From the NCBI GenBank assembly GCA_024699495.1, contig JAILPK010000014.1, forward strand, positions 1 to 64,000: DNA of 64,000 nucleotides. Reading direction: 5' to 3'. Within the stretch, counting starts at the first letter, position 1; each line of letters starts with the position of its first letter. The notes beneath the pieces were generated by a model, which did not search any database, was not told the DNA's origin, and saw only the letters and a program-made list of their open reading frames with translations. Source of the DNA: Bacteroidaceae bacterium. Its GTDB lineage: Bacteria > Bacteroidota > Bacteroidia > Bacteroidales > Bacteroidaceae. The translations under genes were made by a program, and so were the position numbers. Shown one piece after another: positions 50,293-59,087 of the stretch.

Positions 50293-50365
50293 TCGGGGCG
50301 ACCCGACTCGAACGGGCGACCGCCTGGTCCCAAACCAGGAGCGCTACCAACTGCGCTACACCCCG
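50293..50365 (-). tRNA. tRNA-Pro (anticodon TGG)
   Basis: Minus strand CGGGGTGTAGCGCAGTTGGTAGCGCTCCTGGTTTGGGACCAGGCGGTCGCCCGTTCGAGTCGGGTCGCCCCGA. Confidence 0.95.
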
Positions 50366-50515
50366 GAAAGCGGGCGCAAAGGTAAGAATAATTATTAAAA
50401 GAAAAGAAGGGAAGCGAGAAAAAATGATTTTTTAGCAGAAAAAAAAGGCTCTTTAGCTTGAAAAACACAATTATATGCTACTTTTACATACCTTTTACGT
50501 ACCTTTGCACCCGAA

Positions 50516-51121
50516 ATGGAAATTCCATCACAATATTTAGAGAGGGCTGTTGACCAATTCAGTCTGCTGCCTGGCATCGGGCGTAAGACTGCGATGCGAC
50601 TCACATTGCATCTGTTGCGCCTTGACCGTGAGGACATTTATGCTTTTGCAGATTCGCTGACGGAGTTGGCTAACAATGTAAAGTACTGTTCTGTTTGCCA
50701 CAATATCTCTGACGAAGAGCAGTGTTCTATATGTGCCAATCCCTCGCGCGACCACACAACAGTATGTGTAGTTGAAAATGTTCAGGACGTGATGGCAATA
50801 GAGCAGACGCAGCAGTATCGCGGTGTATATCATGTTCTTGGGGGAATAATCTCCCCTATTGACGGCATTGGGCCAGGCGATTTGCAGATTCAGAGTTTGG
50901 TGGAGAGGGTTGAGGCCGGAGGCATAAAGGAAGTGATTCTGGCTTTGAGTCCGACGATGGAAGGAGATACCACTGACTTCTATATCTACCGCAAGCTGGC
51001 CGGCTGTGATGTGCGAATTACAACTATAGCCCGAGGCATAGCTCAGAACGACCAATTACAATACACCGATGAGGTTACCCTCGGACGTTCCATAGTAAAT
51101 AGAATAGACTTCAAAGTATAG
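50516..51121 (+). CDS. recR: Recombination mediator protein RecR
   Basis: [58 protein letters not shown]. Confidence 0.96.
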   Translation: MEIPSQYLERAVDQFSLLPGIGRKTAMRLTLHLLRLDREDIYAFADSLTELANNVKYCSVCHNISDEEQCSICANPSRDHTTVCVVENVQDVMAIEQTQQYRGVYHVLGGIISPIDGIGPGDLQIQSLVERVEAGGIKEVILALSPTMEGDTTDFYIYRKLAGCDVRITTIARGIAQNDQLQYTDEVTLGRSIVNRIDFKV

Positions 51122-51224
51122 ATATTCGACCAGCCTCCGCGCCGAAAGGATGCGGGGCCTTAGGGAGAGATGAATCTGAGATGCGAAACAGAACAATATG
51201 AGTCTGGGATCAGGACAAAAAGAT

Positions 51225-51641
51225 ATGGGAAATAAGAAAAATAACATTATTCTTTGGGCGCAGTTTGCCGGCTATCTGTTTCAGGTATGTCTTTTCGTTA
51301 TTCTGTGTGAGTCAGGCTTTCTGGAGCATCCCTTCTACATAGTTTCTGAAGAGACAGAATATTGGATTGGTGTTATTGCTGTGCTTTTGACAGTAACAGC
51401 AATACCTCTCGGACTTAAATTTATGACTTTTCCGCGCATTAAGGAGAAAGCAGAAGTCTCTGAGGCCGCATATCTGGAATATGCCTCTATACAAATGGGA
51501 TTAATCGGAGGCACACTCATACTCAACACTCTGATATACTATGGAATTGCTACAGGAGTGACCTGCGGTTACCTCGCGCTTATCAGTTTTGTAGCACTGC
51601 TCTTTATATCTCCCAAAACCCGCCCGTCCGCAGAAGGATAA
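51225..51641 (+). CDS. Small multi-TM membrane protein of unknown function (track start 51198)
   Basis: Four hydrophobic helices; no recognised family. Confidence 0.6.
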   Translation: MGNKKNNIILWAQFAGYLFQVCLFVILCESGFLEHPFYIVSEETEYWIGVIAVLLTVTAIPLGLKFMTFPRIKEKAEVSEAAYLEYASIQMGLIGGTLILNTLIYYGIATGVTCGYLALISFVALLFISPKTRPSAEG

Positions 51642-51648
51642 TTGAATT

Positions 51649-52911
51649 GTGGAAAAACAAGACATGGAAAGAGAAGCCAAATCATTAAACCCGACAACGG
51701 TCTCCCCCTCTGCATCAGAGAGGGAATCGGGAGGGGCTTGTCTTACTATAGTCATAGTTAGCTATAATGTAAGTGACTATGTGACTCAATGTCTTCACTC
51801 TGTGGCCCGTGCTGCAGAGGGTTTGGATGTTGACGTGTGGGTTGTGGACAATGCTTCCCAAGACAACACAGTGGAGCGCATTAAAGCTGAATTTCCGCAT
51901 GTCAATGTTATACCCAACTCTGAGAATGTAGGTTTTGCACGGGCCAATAATCAGGCAATCCGACTCAGCAAAGGGAAATACGTGTTGTTGCTGAACCCGG
52001 ACACGGTGATTGGAGAGGACGTGTTGCGCACATGCATCAGTTTCCTTGATGCCAACCCGTCTGCAGGCGCTCTCGGCGTGGCTATGCACGACCGTAACGG
52101 AGCCTTCGCGCGGGAGAGCAGAAGAGGTCTTCCCACACCAGCCACGGCATTCTATAAGATGTCCGGTTTATGCTCCGCGTTTCCTACGAGCCCCAGATTC
52201 GGTCGATATTATATGGGGCATTTAGATGCTTCTCAACCGAACCAGATAGAAGTAATCTCAGGCGCTTTCATGATGGCACGACGGGACGCCTTGGAGCAAG
52301 TGGGCCTGCTTGACGAAAGATATTTTATGTACGGAGAGGATATCGACCTTTCCTACAGTCTGATGCAAGCAGGATGGGAGAACTGGTATCTGCCATGCCA
52401 CATCCTACACTATAAAGGTGAAAGCACTCAGAAGTCGTCATTCCGATATGTCCAAAACTTCTATACTGCGATGCTCATCTTCTTTGACAAGAACTTTGCC
52501 CATCGCTATCGCTTCACAGCCTTTCTAATAAGAACTGCTGTCAACGGGCGCGCTGCCATCAGCTATATGACCAAGGCGGCCGTTCGGGTATGGAGAAAGC
52601 TGAATGGCGTGAAACGCAGACAACACAGCAATGAGTCAGGCCTCCCGGACAAGCTCAGTCTGGTTTTCTTCGGTAGTGACGAAGGGTGGGAAACTCTGCA
52701 GAATTGCGTCCGGCCAAGTTGGCAGCTGTCTCGAAGCGACAATCCCTATGATGCGTTTGATGCCGCCACCGAGCCAAATTGTGTAGTATTTGATACAGAC
52801 TCTTATTCCTACCATATTATACTTGAGATCATGGCTGGAAGAAATTCACAAGGACACACCGCATCGCTGGGCCTTATTTCCGCCTCAAGGCCCAAATTGA
52901 TTTTGCCATAA
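51649..52911 (+). CDS. Glycosyltransferase family 2 protein (rhamnosyltransferase-like)
   Basis: LTIVIVSYNVSDYVTQCLHSV, VWVVDNASQDNT, NVGFARANNQAI, LLNPDTVIGED, DERYFMYGEDIDLSYSLMQAGW. Confidence 0.92.
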   Translation: MEKQDMEREAKSLNPTTVSPSASERESGGACLTIVIVSYNVSDYVTQCLHSVARAAEGLDVDVWVVDNASQDNTVERIKAEFPHVNVIPNSENVGFARANNQAIRLSKGKYVLLLNPDTVIGEDVLRTCISFLDANPSAGALGVAMHDRNGAFARESRRGLPTPATAFYKMSGLCSAFPTSPRFGRYYMGHLDASQPNQIEVISGAFMMARRDALEQVGLLDERYFMYGEDIDLSYSLMQAGWENWYLPCHILHYKGESTQKSSFRYVQNFYTAMLIFFDKNFAHRYRFTAFLIRTAVNGRAAISYMTKAAVRVWRKLNGVKRRQHSNESGLPDKLSLVFFGSDEGWETLQNCVRPSWQLSRSDNPYDAFDAATEPNCVVFDTDSYSYHIILEIMAGRNSQGHTASLGLISASRPKLILP

Positions 52912-52950
52912 GAGGAAAGAAACCATAAAAAGAGAAAAGGAGATAACAAT

Positions 52951-53826
52951 ATGACTAAAGAGACAAAAGAACCTATGATTAGAATCGCAATACAGTCCAA
53001 GGGGCGACTGAACGAAGACACCATGTCGCTGCTCGCAGAGGCTGGGATAAAAATTCCTTCAAGCAAGCGCACCCTGCTTGTGCAGTCACCCTCATTCCCC
53101 ATCGAAGTGCTCTACCTGCGCGATGATGACATACCCCAGTCTGTTGCTACTGGCGTGGCAGATTTGGGCATTGTGGGTGAAAACGAGATGGAGGAACGGG
53201 GCGAGAAGGTCGAAGTTGTCCGTAGGCTCGGCTTCAGCCGTTGTCGTCTTTCTCTGGCTATACCCAAGTCCACCCCGTATTCCGGCATTGAATGGTTTGA
53301 AGGCAAGAAAATAGCCACCAGCTACCCGAATATCCTCCGTTCTTTCCTTGCGACGAAGGGGGTTAATGCAGATATTCACGTGATAACCGGGTCTGTAGAG
53401 ATTTCTCCGGGCATCGGCCTGTCTGATGCCATTTTCGACATCGTAAGCAGCGGAAGCACTCTCGTAAGTAATAATCTCAGCGAGGTCGAGACGGTGATGC
53501 AGAGTGAAGCCCTGCTAATCGCCACCCCAAATCTAGATAATGAAAAGCGGGCAATTCTCCAAGACTTGCTATTCCGCATCGAGGCTGTGAAAGCTGCCGA
53601 AGACAAGAAATATGTGCTGATGAATGTCCCTACAGAGCGCCTCGAAGATATAATTGCCGTCCTGCCCGGCGCCAAGAGCCCCACTGTCATGCCATTGGCT
53701 ACACCGGGTTGGAACAGCGTTCACACCGTAATTGAGGAAAGACGTTTCTGGCAAGTAATATCGCAGCTCAAAGCCTTGGGGGCACAAGGCATTCTGGTAA
53801 TTCCAATTGAAAAGATGATATTATAA
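52951..53826 (+). CDS. hisG: ATP phosphoribosyltransferase (long form)
   Basis: IRIAIQSKGRLNEDTMSLL, DIPQSVATGVADLGIVGENEM, KKIATSYPNILRSFLA; C-terminal regulatory-like region ending ALGAQGILVIPIEKMIL. Confidence 0.93.
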   Translation: MTKETKEPMIRIAIQSKGRLNEDTMSLLAEAGIKIPSSKRTLLVQSPSFPIEVLYLRDDDIPQSVATGVADLGIVGENEMEERGEKVEVVRRLGFSRCRLSLAIPKSTPYSGIEWFEGKKIATSYPNILRSFLATKGVNADIHVITGSVEISPGIGLSDAIFDIVSSGSTLVSNNLSEVETVMQSEALLIATPNLDNEKRAILQDLLFRIEAVKAAEDKKYVLMNVPTERLEDIIAVLPGAKSPTVMPLATPGWNSVHTVIEERRFWQVISQLKALGAQGILVIPIEKMIL

Positions 53827-53887
53827 TAAGAAGAGGAAAGTCCAATAAAATAAAATCCTTTAATCTGTTAACTCGTTAATCTGATTA

Positions 53888-54637
53888 TTGATGCTTGAAA
53901 TCAAGAACCTGCACGCCACTATAGGCGGCAAAGAAATTTTGAAAGGTATAAACCTGACTGTGAAACCAGGCGAGATTCACGCGCTTATGGGACTTAACGG
54001 GGCAGGGAAATCCACTCTCTCATACGTTCTTGCCGGCCATCCAGCATATACTGTAACAGAGGGCAGTGTGACTTACCACGGTAAGGACCTGCTGGCAATG
54101 TCGCCAGACCAAAGGGCTCATGAAGGCATTTTCCTGTCGTTCCAGCAGCCCGTGGAAATTCCTGGCGTAATGATGTACAACTTCATGCGCGCAGCCATCA
54201 ACGCGAAGCGCAAGGCCAGCGGACAAGAGCCTATCGGGGCTACAGAGTTCCGCACTCTGATGCAGGAGAAGCGTAAGCTGGTCGGTCTGGACAGCCATCT
54301 CGCCAACCGGGGTGTGAACGAAGGATTCAGCGGTGGCGAGCGCAAGCGCAACGAGATATTCCAGATGGCTATGCTTGAGCCAACGTTAGCTATACTTGAC
54401 GAGACAGACTCCGGCCTCGATGTCGATGCCCTGCGCATAGTTGCCGAAGGCTTTAACCGCTTGCGCCAGGCAGATACCAGCGCAATTGTAATCACTCACT
54501 ACCAGCGTCTTCTGGACTATATCCGTCCTGATATAGTGCATATCCTCATTGACGGACGCATTGTAAAGACTGGAGGACCGGAGCTAGCATCGGAGATAGA
54601 AGAACGCGGCTTCGACTGGATAAAAGAATCCTTATGA
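53888..54637 (+). CDS. sufC: Fe-S cluster assembly ATPase SufC
   Basis: IHALMGLNGAGKSTLSYVLAGHPAYTVTEGSV, FSGGERKRNEIFQMAMLEPTLAILDETDSGLDVDALR. Confidence 0.96.
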   Translation: MMLEIKNLHATIGGKEILKGINLTVKPGEIHALMGLNGAGKSTLSYVLAGHPAYTVTEGSVTYHGKDLLAMSPDQRAHEGIFLSFQQPVEIPGVMMYNFMRAAINAKRKASGQEPIGATEFRTLMQEKRKLVGLDSHLANRGVNEGFSGGERKRNEIFQMAMLEPTLAILDETDSGLDVDALRIVAEGFNRLRQADTSAIVITHYQRLLDYIRPDIVHILIDGRIVKTGGPELASEIEERGFDWIKESL

Positions 54638-55827
54638 ACCAATATATTGAACTGTTCCAGAACCATCGGGAGCTGATTGAGGGTCACAGTCTTCCTCTGC
54701 AGAACTCACTCCGTGAGACAGCGGCAAAGGCATTTTCCCGCCTTGGCTTCCCCTCGAAACGCGTAGAGCGGTATAAATATACCGATGTGCCAGCAGTATT
54801 CGCTCCCGAATATGGTGTTAAGTTGGATGAGCCTGTCAAGAATCAGCAGATTCCGGATAGTGTTGCACGCCGCTATGGCACTCTGGCCGATGTGGAAGGA
54901 GATGCAGTAACTGCCCTCAATACGATGCTGTCTCAGGAACTGACAGTCATTCACATTCCTGCAGGAGAACATAGGCAGCAGCCAATCCGCCTCACACGCC
55001 AACTGCATTCTACCGTACCTCTGATGCAAAACCGGCGCCTGCTTGTTGTTGTTGAAGACGGTGCTGAAGTCAGTCTGCTTATGAGCGACCAAGCCGATGA
55101 AGAACAGGACTTTCTTACAACTCAAGTGACTGAGATATTTGTCGGCAAGGGGGCCAGCGTGGAAGTCTATGACATAGAGCGTACGAATGCCCACTGCCAT
55201 CGCTTCCACCAGCTATATGCCGACGTTAGCGAGGGCGGGCGATTCCTGCATACCTCTTTTACCCTCACCTGTGGTCTGACGCGCAACACGACCAACGTGA
55301 GGCTCTCCGGAAAAGGAGCCAACGCGGAACTGCTTGGCGCAGCAATCATCGACGGCCAGCAGCACTGTGATAACAACACATTAATAGAACATATCTCTCC
55401 CGGTTGCACGAGCAATGAGCTATATAAATATGTGGCCGACGAACATGCCATAGGCGCTTTTGCCGGCCGCGTGCTGGTACATAAGGATGCACAGCAGACG
55501 GAGAGCCATGAGACTAATTCCAATCTTTTATGCACTCCATGGGCCCGCATATATACACAGCCCATACTCGAGATATATGCCGATGACGTTCAATGCTCTC
55601 ACGGAAGCACTGTGGGGCAAATGAACGACGCCGCCCTTTTCTATATGCAGCAGCGCGGACTGGGTGCCGACGAGGCCCGTCTGCTTCTCAAACAGGCGTT
55701 TACAGCCGAAGTGTTGCAGCGCATTCCTTTTGAGCCTCTGCGCGACTGGCTGCGCAACCTCTCCAACCTGCGTTTCCAAGGCGATCTGAACCACTGCCGC
55801 ACATGCCAATTATGTGGGAAAAGCTAA
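54634..55827 (+). CDS. sufD: Fe-S cluster assembly protein SufD
   Basis: CSHGSTVGQMNDAALFYMQQRGLGADEARLLLKQAFTAEVLQRI; 4-bp overlap with sufC. Confidence 0.93.
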   Translation: MNQYIELFQNHRELIEGHSLPLQNSLRETAAKAFSRLGFPSKRVERYKYTDVPAVFAPEYGVKLDEPVKNQQIPDSVARRYGTLADVEGDAVTALNTMLSQELTVIHIPAGEHRQQPIRLTRQLHSTVPLMQNRRLLVVVEDGAEVSLLMSDQADEEQDFLTTQVTEIFVGKGASVEVYDIERTNAHCHRFHQLYADVSEGGRFLHTSFTLTCGLTRNTTNVRLSGKGANAELLGAAIIDGQQHCDNNTLIEHISPGCTSNELYKYVADEHAIGAFAGRVLVHKDAQQTESHETNSNLLCTPWARIYTQPILEIYADDVQCSHGSTVGQMNDAALFYMQQRGLGADEARLLLKQAFTAEVLQRIPFEPLRDWLRNLSNLRFQGDLNHCRTCQLCGKS

Positions 55828-55837
55828 AACCTCGGCC

Positions 55838-55874
55838 AGACTCCCCTCTCCCGGAGAGGGGCTGGGGGTGAGGC
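55838..55874. repeat. GC-rich element copy between sufD and sufS
   Basis: gactcccctctcccggagaggggctgggggtgaggct; CCCCTCTCC/GGAGAGGGG hairpin. Confidence 0.65.
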
Positions 55875-55894
55875 TAATAACCAACTAAGAAACG

Positions 55895-57097
55895 ATGAAC
55901 AGAGAAGACTTCCCTATACTGACCAGAAATATTCACGGACATTCGCTGGTGTATCTTGACAACGCTGCCACGACGCAGAAGCCGCGCAGTGTGGTTGATG
56001 CCATGACGGAGGAATATTACAATGTGAATGCCAATGTTCACCGCGGAGTTCACTTCCTGAGCCAGCAGGCCACTGACCTCCACGAAGCTGCCCGCGAGAG
56101 CGTGCGACGCTTTATCAATGCGCGTTCTGCATCAGAAATAATCTTCACACGCGGCACTACGGAGAGCATCAATCTCGTGGCATACAGTTTCGGGCAGGAA
56201 TGTATGGAACCCGGGGATGAGGTGATTGTTACGGAAATGGAGCACCACTCTAACATCGTTCCCTGGCAACTGTTACAGACACGCAAGCCGATTGGCATTC
56301 GCGTCTGCCCAATAACAGATGACGCAGTTCTGGACATTCAGGCTTTGGAGAAACTCATATCACCCCGCACACGTATCATAAGCGTGGCACATGTGAGCAA
56401 TGTGCTCGGAACAGTAAATCCAATAGCTGAGATTATCAATATTGCGCACGCACACAATATTCCGGTTTTGGTTGATGCGGCCCAGAGCGCACCACACATG
56501 CCTCTGGATGTGCAGGCGCTGGACGCCGACTTCGTTGCGTTCAGCGGTCATAAGATGTATGGACCTACGGGCATTGGTGTGCTTTATGGAAAAGAAAAAT
56601 GGCTTGAACGAATCCCGCCGTATATGGGGGGCGGGGAGATGATAGGCAAGGTGACCTTTGAGCATACCACCTTCAACTCGCTCCCATATAAATTTGAGGC
56701 TGGCACCCCCGATTATATTGCCACGACAGGCTTGGCCCGGGCCATTGACTATATTGAGAGCATCGGTTGGGAGGAGATTCAGAAGCACGAGCACGAACTG
56801 ACCAGATATGCTTTGGAACAGTTGCAGACTATACCCGACATCCACATCTATGGGCACAAGGCAGATACGGGAGACCCTGTGATTTCGTTCAACATCGGGG
56901 CCATACATCATTTGGACCTCGGCACTCTGCTCGACCAACTTGGAATTGCTGTTCGCACAGGACATCATTGTGCCGAACCGCTCATCCACAGACTCGGAGT
57001 TGAGGGAACGGTCCGCGCATCCTTCGCCTTATACAATACAAAAGAGGAAATCGATATTCTCGTATCCGGGATTCGCCGCGTAAGCTCAATGTTTTAG
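55895..57097 (+). CDS. sufS: Cysteine desulfurase SufS
   Basis: YLDNAATTQKPRSVVDAMTEEYYNVNANVHRGVHFLS, VTEMEHHSNIVPWQ, FSGHKMYGPTGIGVLYGK, RTGHHCAEPL. Confidence 0.96.
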   Translation: MNREDFPILTRNIHGHSLVYLDNAATTQKPRSVVDAMTEEYYNVNANVHRGVHFLSQQATDLHEAARESVRRFINARSASEIIFTRGTTESINLVAYSFGQECMEPGDEVIVTEMEHHSNIVPWQLLQTRKPIGIRVCPITDDAVLDIQALEKLISPRTRIISVAHVSNVLGTVNPIAEIINIAHAHNIPVLVDAAQSAPHMPLDVQALDADFVAFSGHKMYGPTGIGVLYGKEKWLERIPPYMGGGEMIGKVTFEHTTFNSLPYKFEAGTPDYIATTGLARAIDYIESIGWEEIQKHEHELTRYALEQLQTIPDIHIYGHKADTGDPVISFNIGAIHHLDLGTLLDQLGIAVRTGHHCAEPLIHRLGVEGTVRASFALYNTKEEIDILVSGIRRVSSMF

Positions 57098-58521
57098 ATT
57101 ATCGGGAAGCTCATCCCGTTTATCTTGCGATAGAGATCCAAGGCATATACGTCAGTCATACCGCTGATGTAGTCAAGCACTGCCATGACTCGGTCATAAA
57201 GATGTTCTGCTCTGATATCATACTGCGATGAGACACGGTTCAGCAGCAGTTTGGAATATGCCTGATCCTGATGCGTCACCGCATTTATGAATAATTCTAT
57301 AAGTGAGGATATCACCCTGAAACCTGCCAATTCTATATCCAGCACATCCTTGGCTCGGTAGATATGCTCAAAGCTGAATCTCTCACATGCCTCGTAAGCA
57401 GCCCTCGGACGCTCACTGATATGCTTTATGAGCGAGCCTGTGAATGTTCCTGCAAGAATCTCTTCTTCATGGTCAATAAAGACCTTTACGCATTCGCTCT
57501 CAAGCAGACCGATGACACATGAACGCAAATACACCATTTGCTCGTTGATGTCAGACACATGCTGGTGGTCGATGGCTCGCAATATACGCTGTTGGCGTTC
57601 TTCATCAAAATAAGCCATCAGCAGCTTGCGGGTCTGATCTGTGGTTATAATCTTCAGTTTGTGGGCATCCTCAATATCCATAATCTCATAGCAGATATCA
57701 TCGGCAGCCTCAACAAGATATACCAACGGGAAGCGGGCAAAGCGCAGAGATGAGCCACACCCCTCCTCTCCAAGCAGACTGGAGAGCGGCCGGAGCCCGT
57801 CGTCTGTGATGGGCTGGCCTGTAAGCGGGTCTAGCTGTTGAATGCCCAATTCCTCTGCAATGCGCATATATAAAGCCCTCTCACTCTGGAAGAATCCAAA
57901 CTTTTGGTGATTGCCTGCCATATCCGATGAAAAGGGATATTTCACTATTGATGCCAAAGTGGAATATGTCATTACGAACCCACCCGGACGCCTGCCTACG
58001 AAATGGTGTGTAAGAAGACGGAAAGCGTTGGCATTACCCTCAAAATGGGTGAGGTCATTCCATTGCCCGTCGGTCAGTCTGTCGCCGGTGACCGGGTCAA
58101 CATAGTCCTGCAGCCATTTTCCTCCGCCTTCACTGAAATACTTGGCTATTGCTCGCTCTCCACTGTGCCCGAAAGGCGGATTGCCCATATCGTGAGCCAG
58201 ACAGGCGGCGCTGACTATTGCCCCAAGCTCCGTAAGATGAGTTTCACCCAGCTCTGGATGTCGTTCCAACAGTTGCCGGCTGACATCATTTCCAAGAGAG
58301 CGCCCCACACTCGAGACCTCCAGACTGTGAGTGAGGCGGTTGTGAACAAATATGCTTCCGGGAAGCGGAAAGACCTGAGTCTTATTCTGAAGACGACGGA
58401 ATGGCGAGGAGAATATCAGACGGTCATAATCCCGTTGAAATTCCGTGCGGTCGTCTCTCCTGCGTGTAGCGCTATCTTCTTGTCCCAGACGCTTATTGCT
58501 TAGTAATTGTTCCCAGTTCAT
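57094..58521 (-). CDS. dgt: dGTP triphosphohydrolase / dGTPase-like HD protein (track start 58620; ATG 58521 preferred)
   Basis: RTEFQRDYDRLIFSSPFRRLQNKTQVFPLPGSIFVHNRLTHSLEVSSVGRSLG, CLAHDMGNPPFGHSGE. Confidence 0.92.
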   Translation of the reverse strand: MNWEQLLSNKRLGQEDSATRRRDDRTEFQRDYDRLIFSSPFRRLQNKTQVFPLPGSIFVHNRLTHSLEVSSVGRSLGNDVSRQLLERHPELGETHLTELGAIVSAACLAHDMGNPPFGHSGERAIAKYFSEGGGKWLQDYVDPVTGDRLTDGQWNDLTHFEGNANAFRLLTHHFVGRRPGGFVMTYSTLASIVKYPFSSDMAGNHQKFGFFQSERALYMRIAEELGIQQLDPLTGQPITDDGLRPLSSLLGEEGCGSSLRFARFPLVYLVEAADDICYEIMDIEDAHKLKIITTDQTRKLLMAYFDEERQQRILRAIDHQHVSDINEQMVYLRSCVIGLLESECVKVFIDHEEEILAGTFTGSLIKHISERPRAAYEACERFSFEHIYRAKDVLDIELAGFRVISSLIELFINAVTHQDQAYSKLLLNRVSSQYDIRAEHLYDRVMAVLDYISGMTDVYALDLYRKINGMSFPII

Positions 58522-58622
58522 GCTTTTAATAATAAAAATCGGGTCAAAATTAGTTATTTTACCTGAAATTAAAGGTCGATTAGCATGCTTTTTTGTAATT
58601 TCGCGCCAAAATACATACAAAT

Positions 58623-59057
58623 ATGAACATCCCAGTTATCAACCGCTCCCACCACCCACTGCCAGCCTATGCTACAGCGCTGTCTGCCGGTCTGGATTTA
58701 CGTGCCAATCTGTCAGAACCGATATGTATAAAACCGATGAAGCGCGCGCTGGTCCCGACGGGGCTGTTCATTGCTCTGCCCGAAGGGGTGGAGGCCCAGG
58801 TACGCCCTCGGAGCGGACTGGCTTTGAAGCACGGCATAACGGTGCTGAACTCACCAGGCACCATAGATGCAGACTACCGCGGTGAGATATGTGTCATCCT
58901 TATCAATCTGTCAGAAGAGTCATTCACTATAAACGACGGAGAGCGCATCGCCCAACTCGTGATTGCGCGCCACGAACATGCTGAATGGCAACTTACCGAC
59001 CAACTGGACGAGACAGAACGCGCAGCAGGAGGTTTCGGACACAGCGGCAAGGAATAA
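58623..59057 (+). CDS. dut: dUTP diphosphatase
   Basis: [67 protein letters not shown]. Confidence 0.96.
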   Translation: MNIPVINRSHHPLPAYATALSAGLDLRANLSEPICIKPMKRALVPTGLFIALPEGVEAQVRPRSGLALKHGITVLNSPGTIDADYRGEICVILINLSEESFTINDGERIAQLVIARHEHAEWQLTDQLDETERAAGGFGHSGKE

Positions 59058-59087
59058 TGTGAATGAATAATAAGGAGTAACCATATA

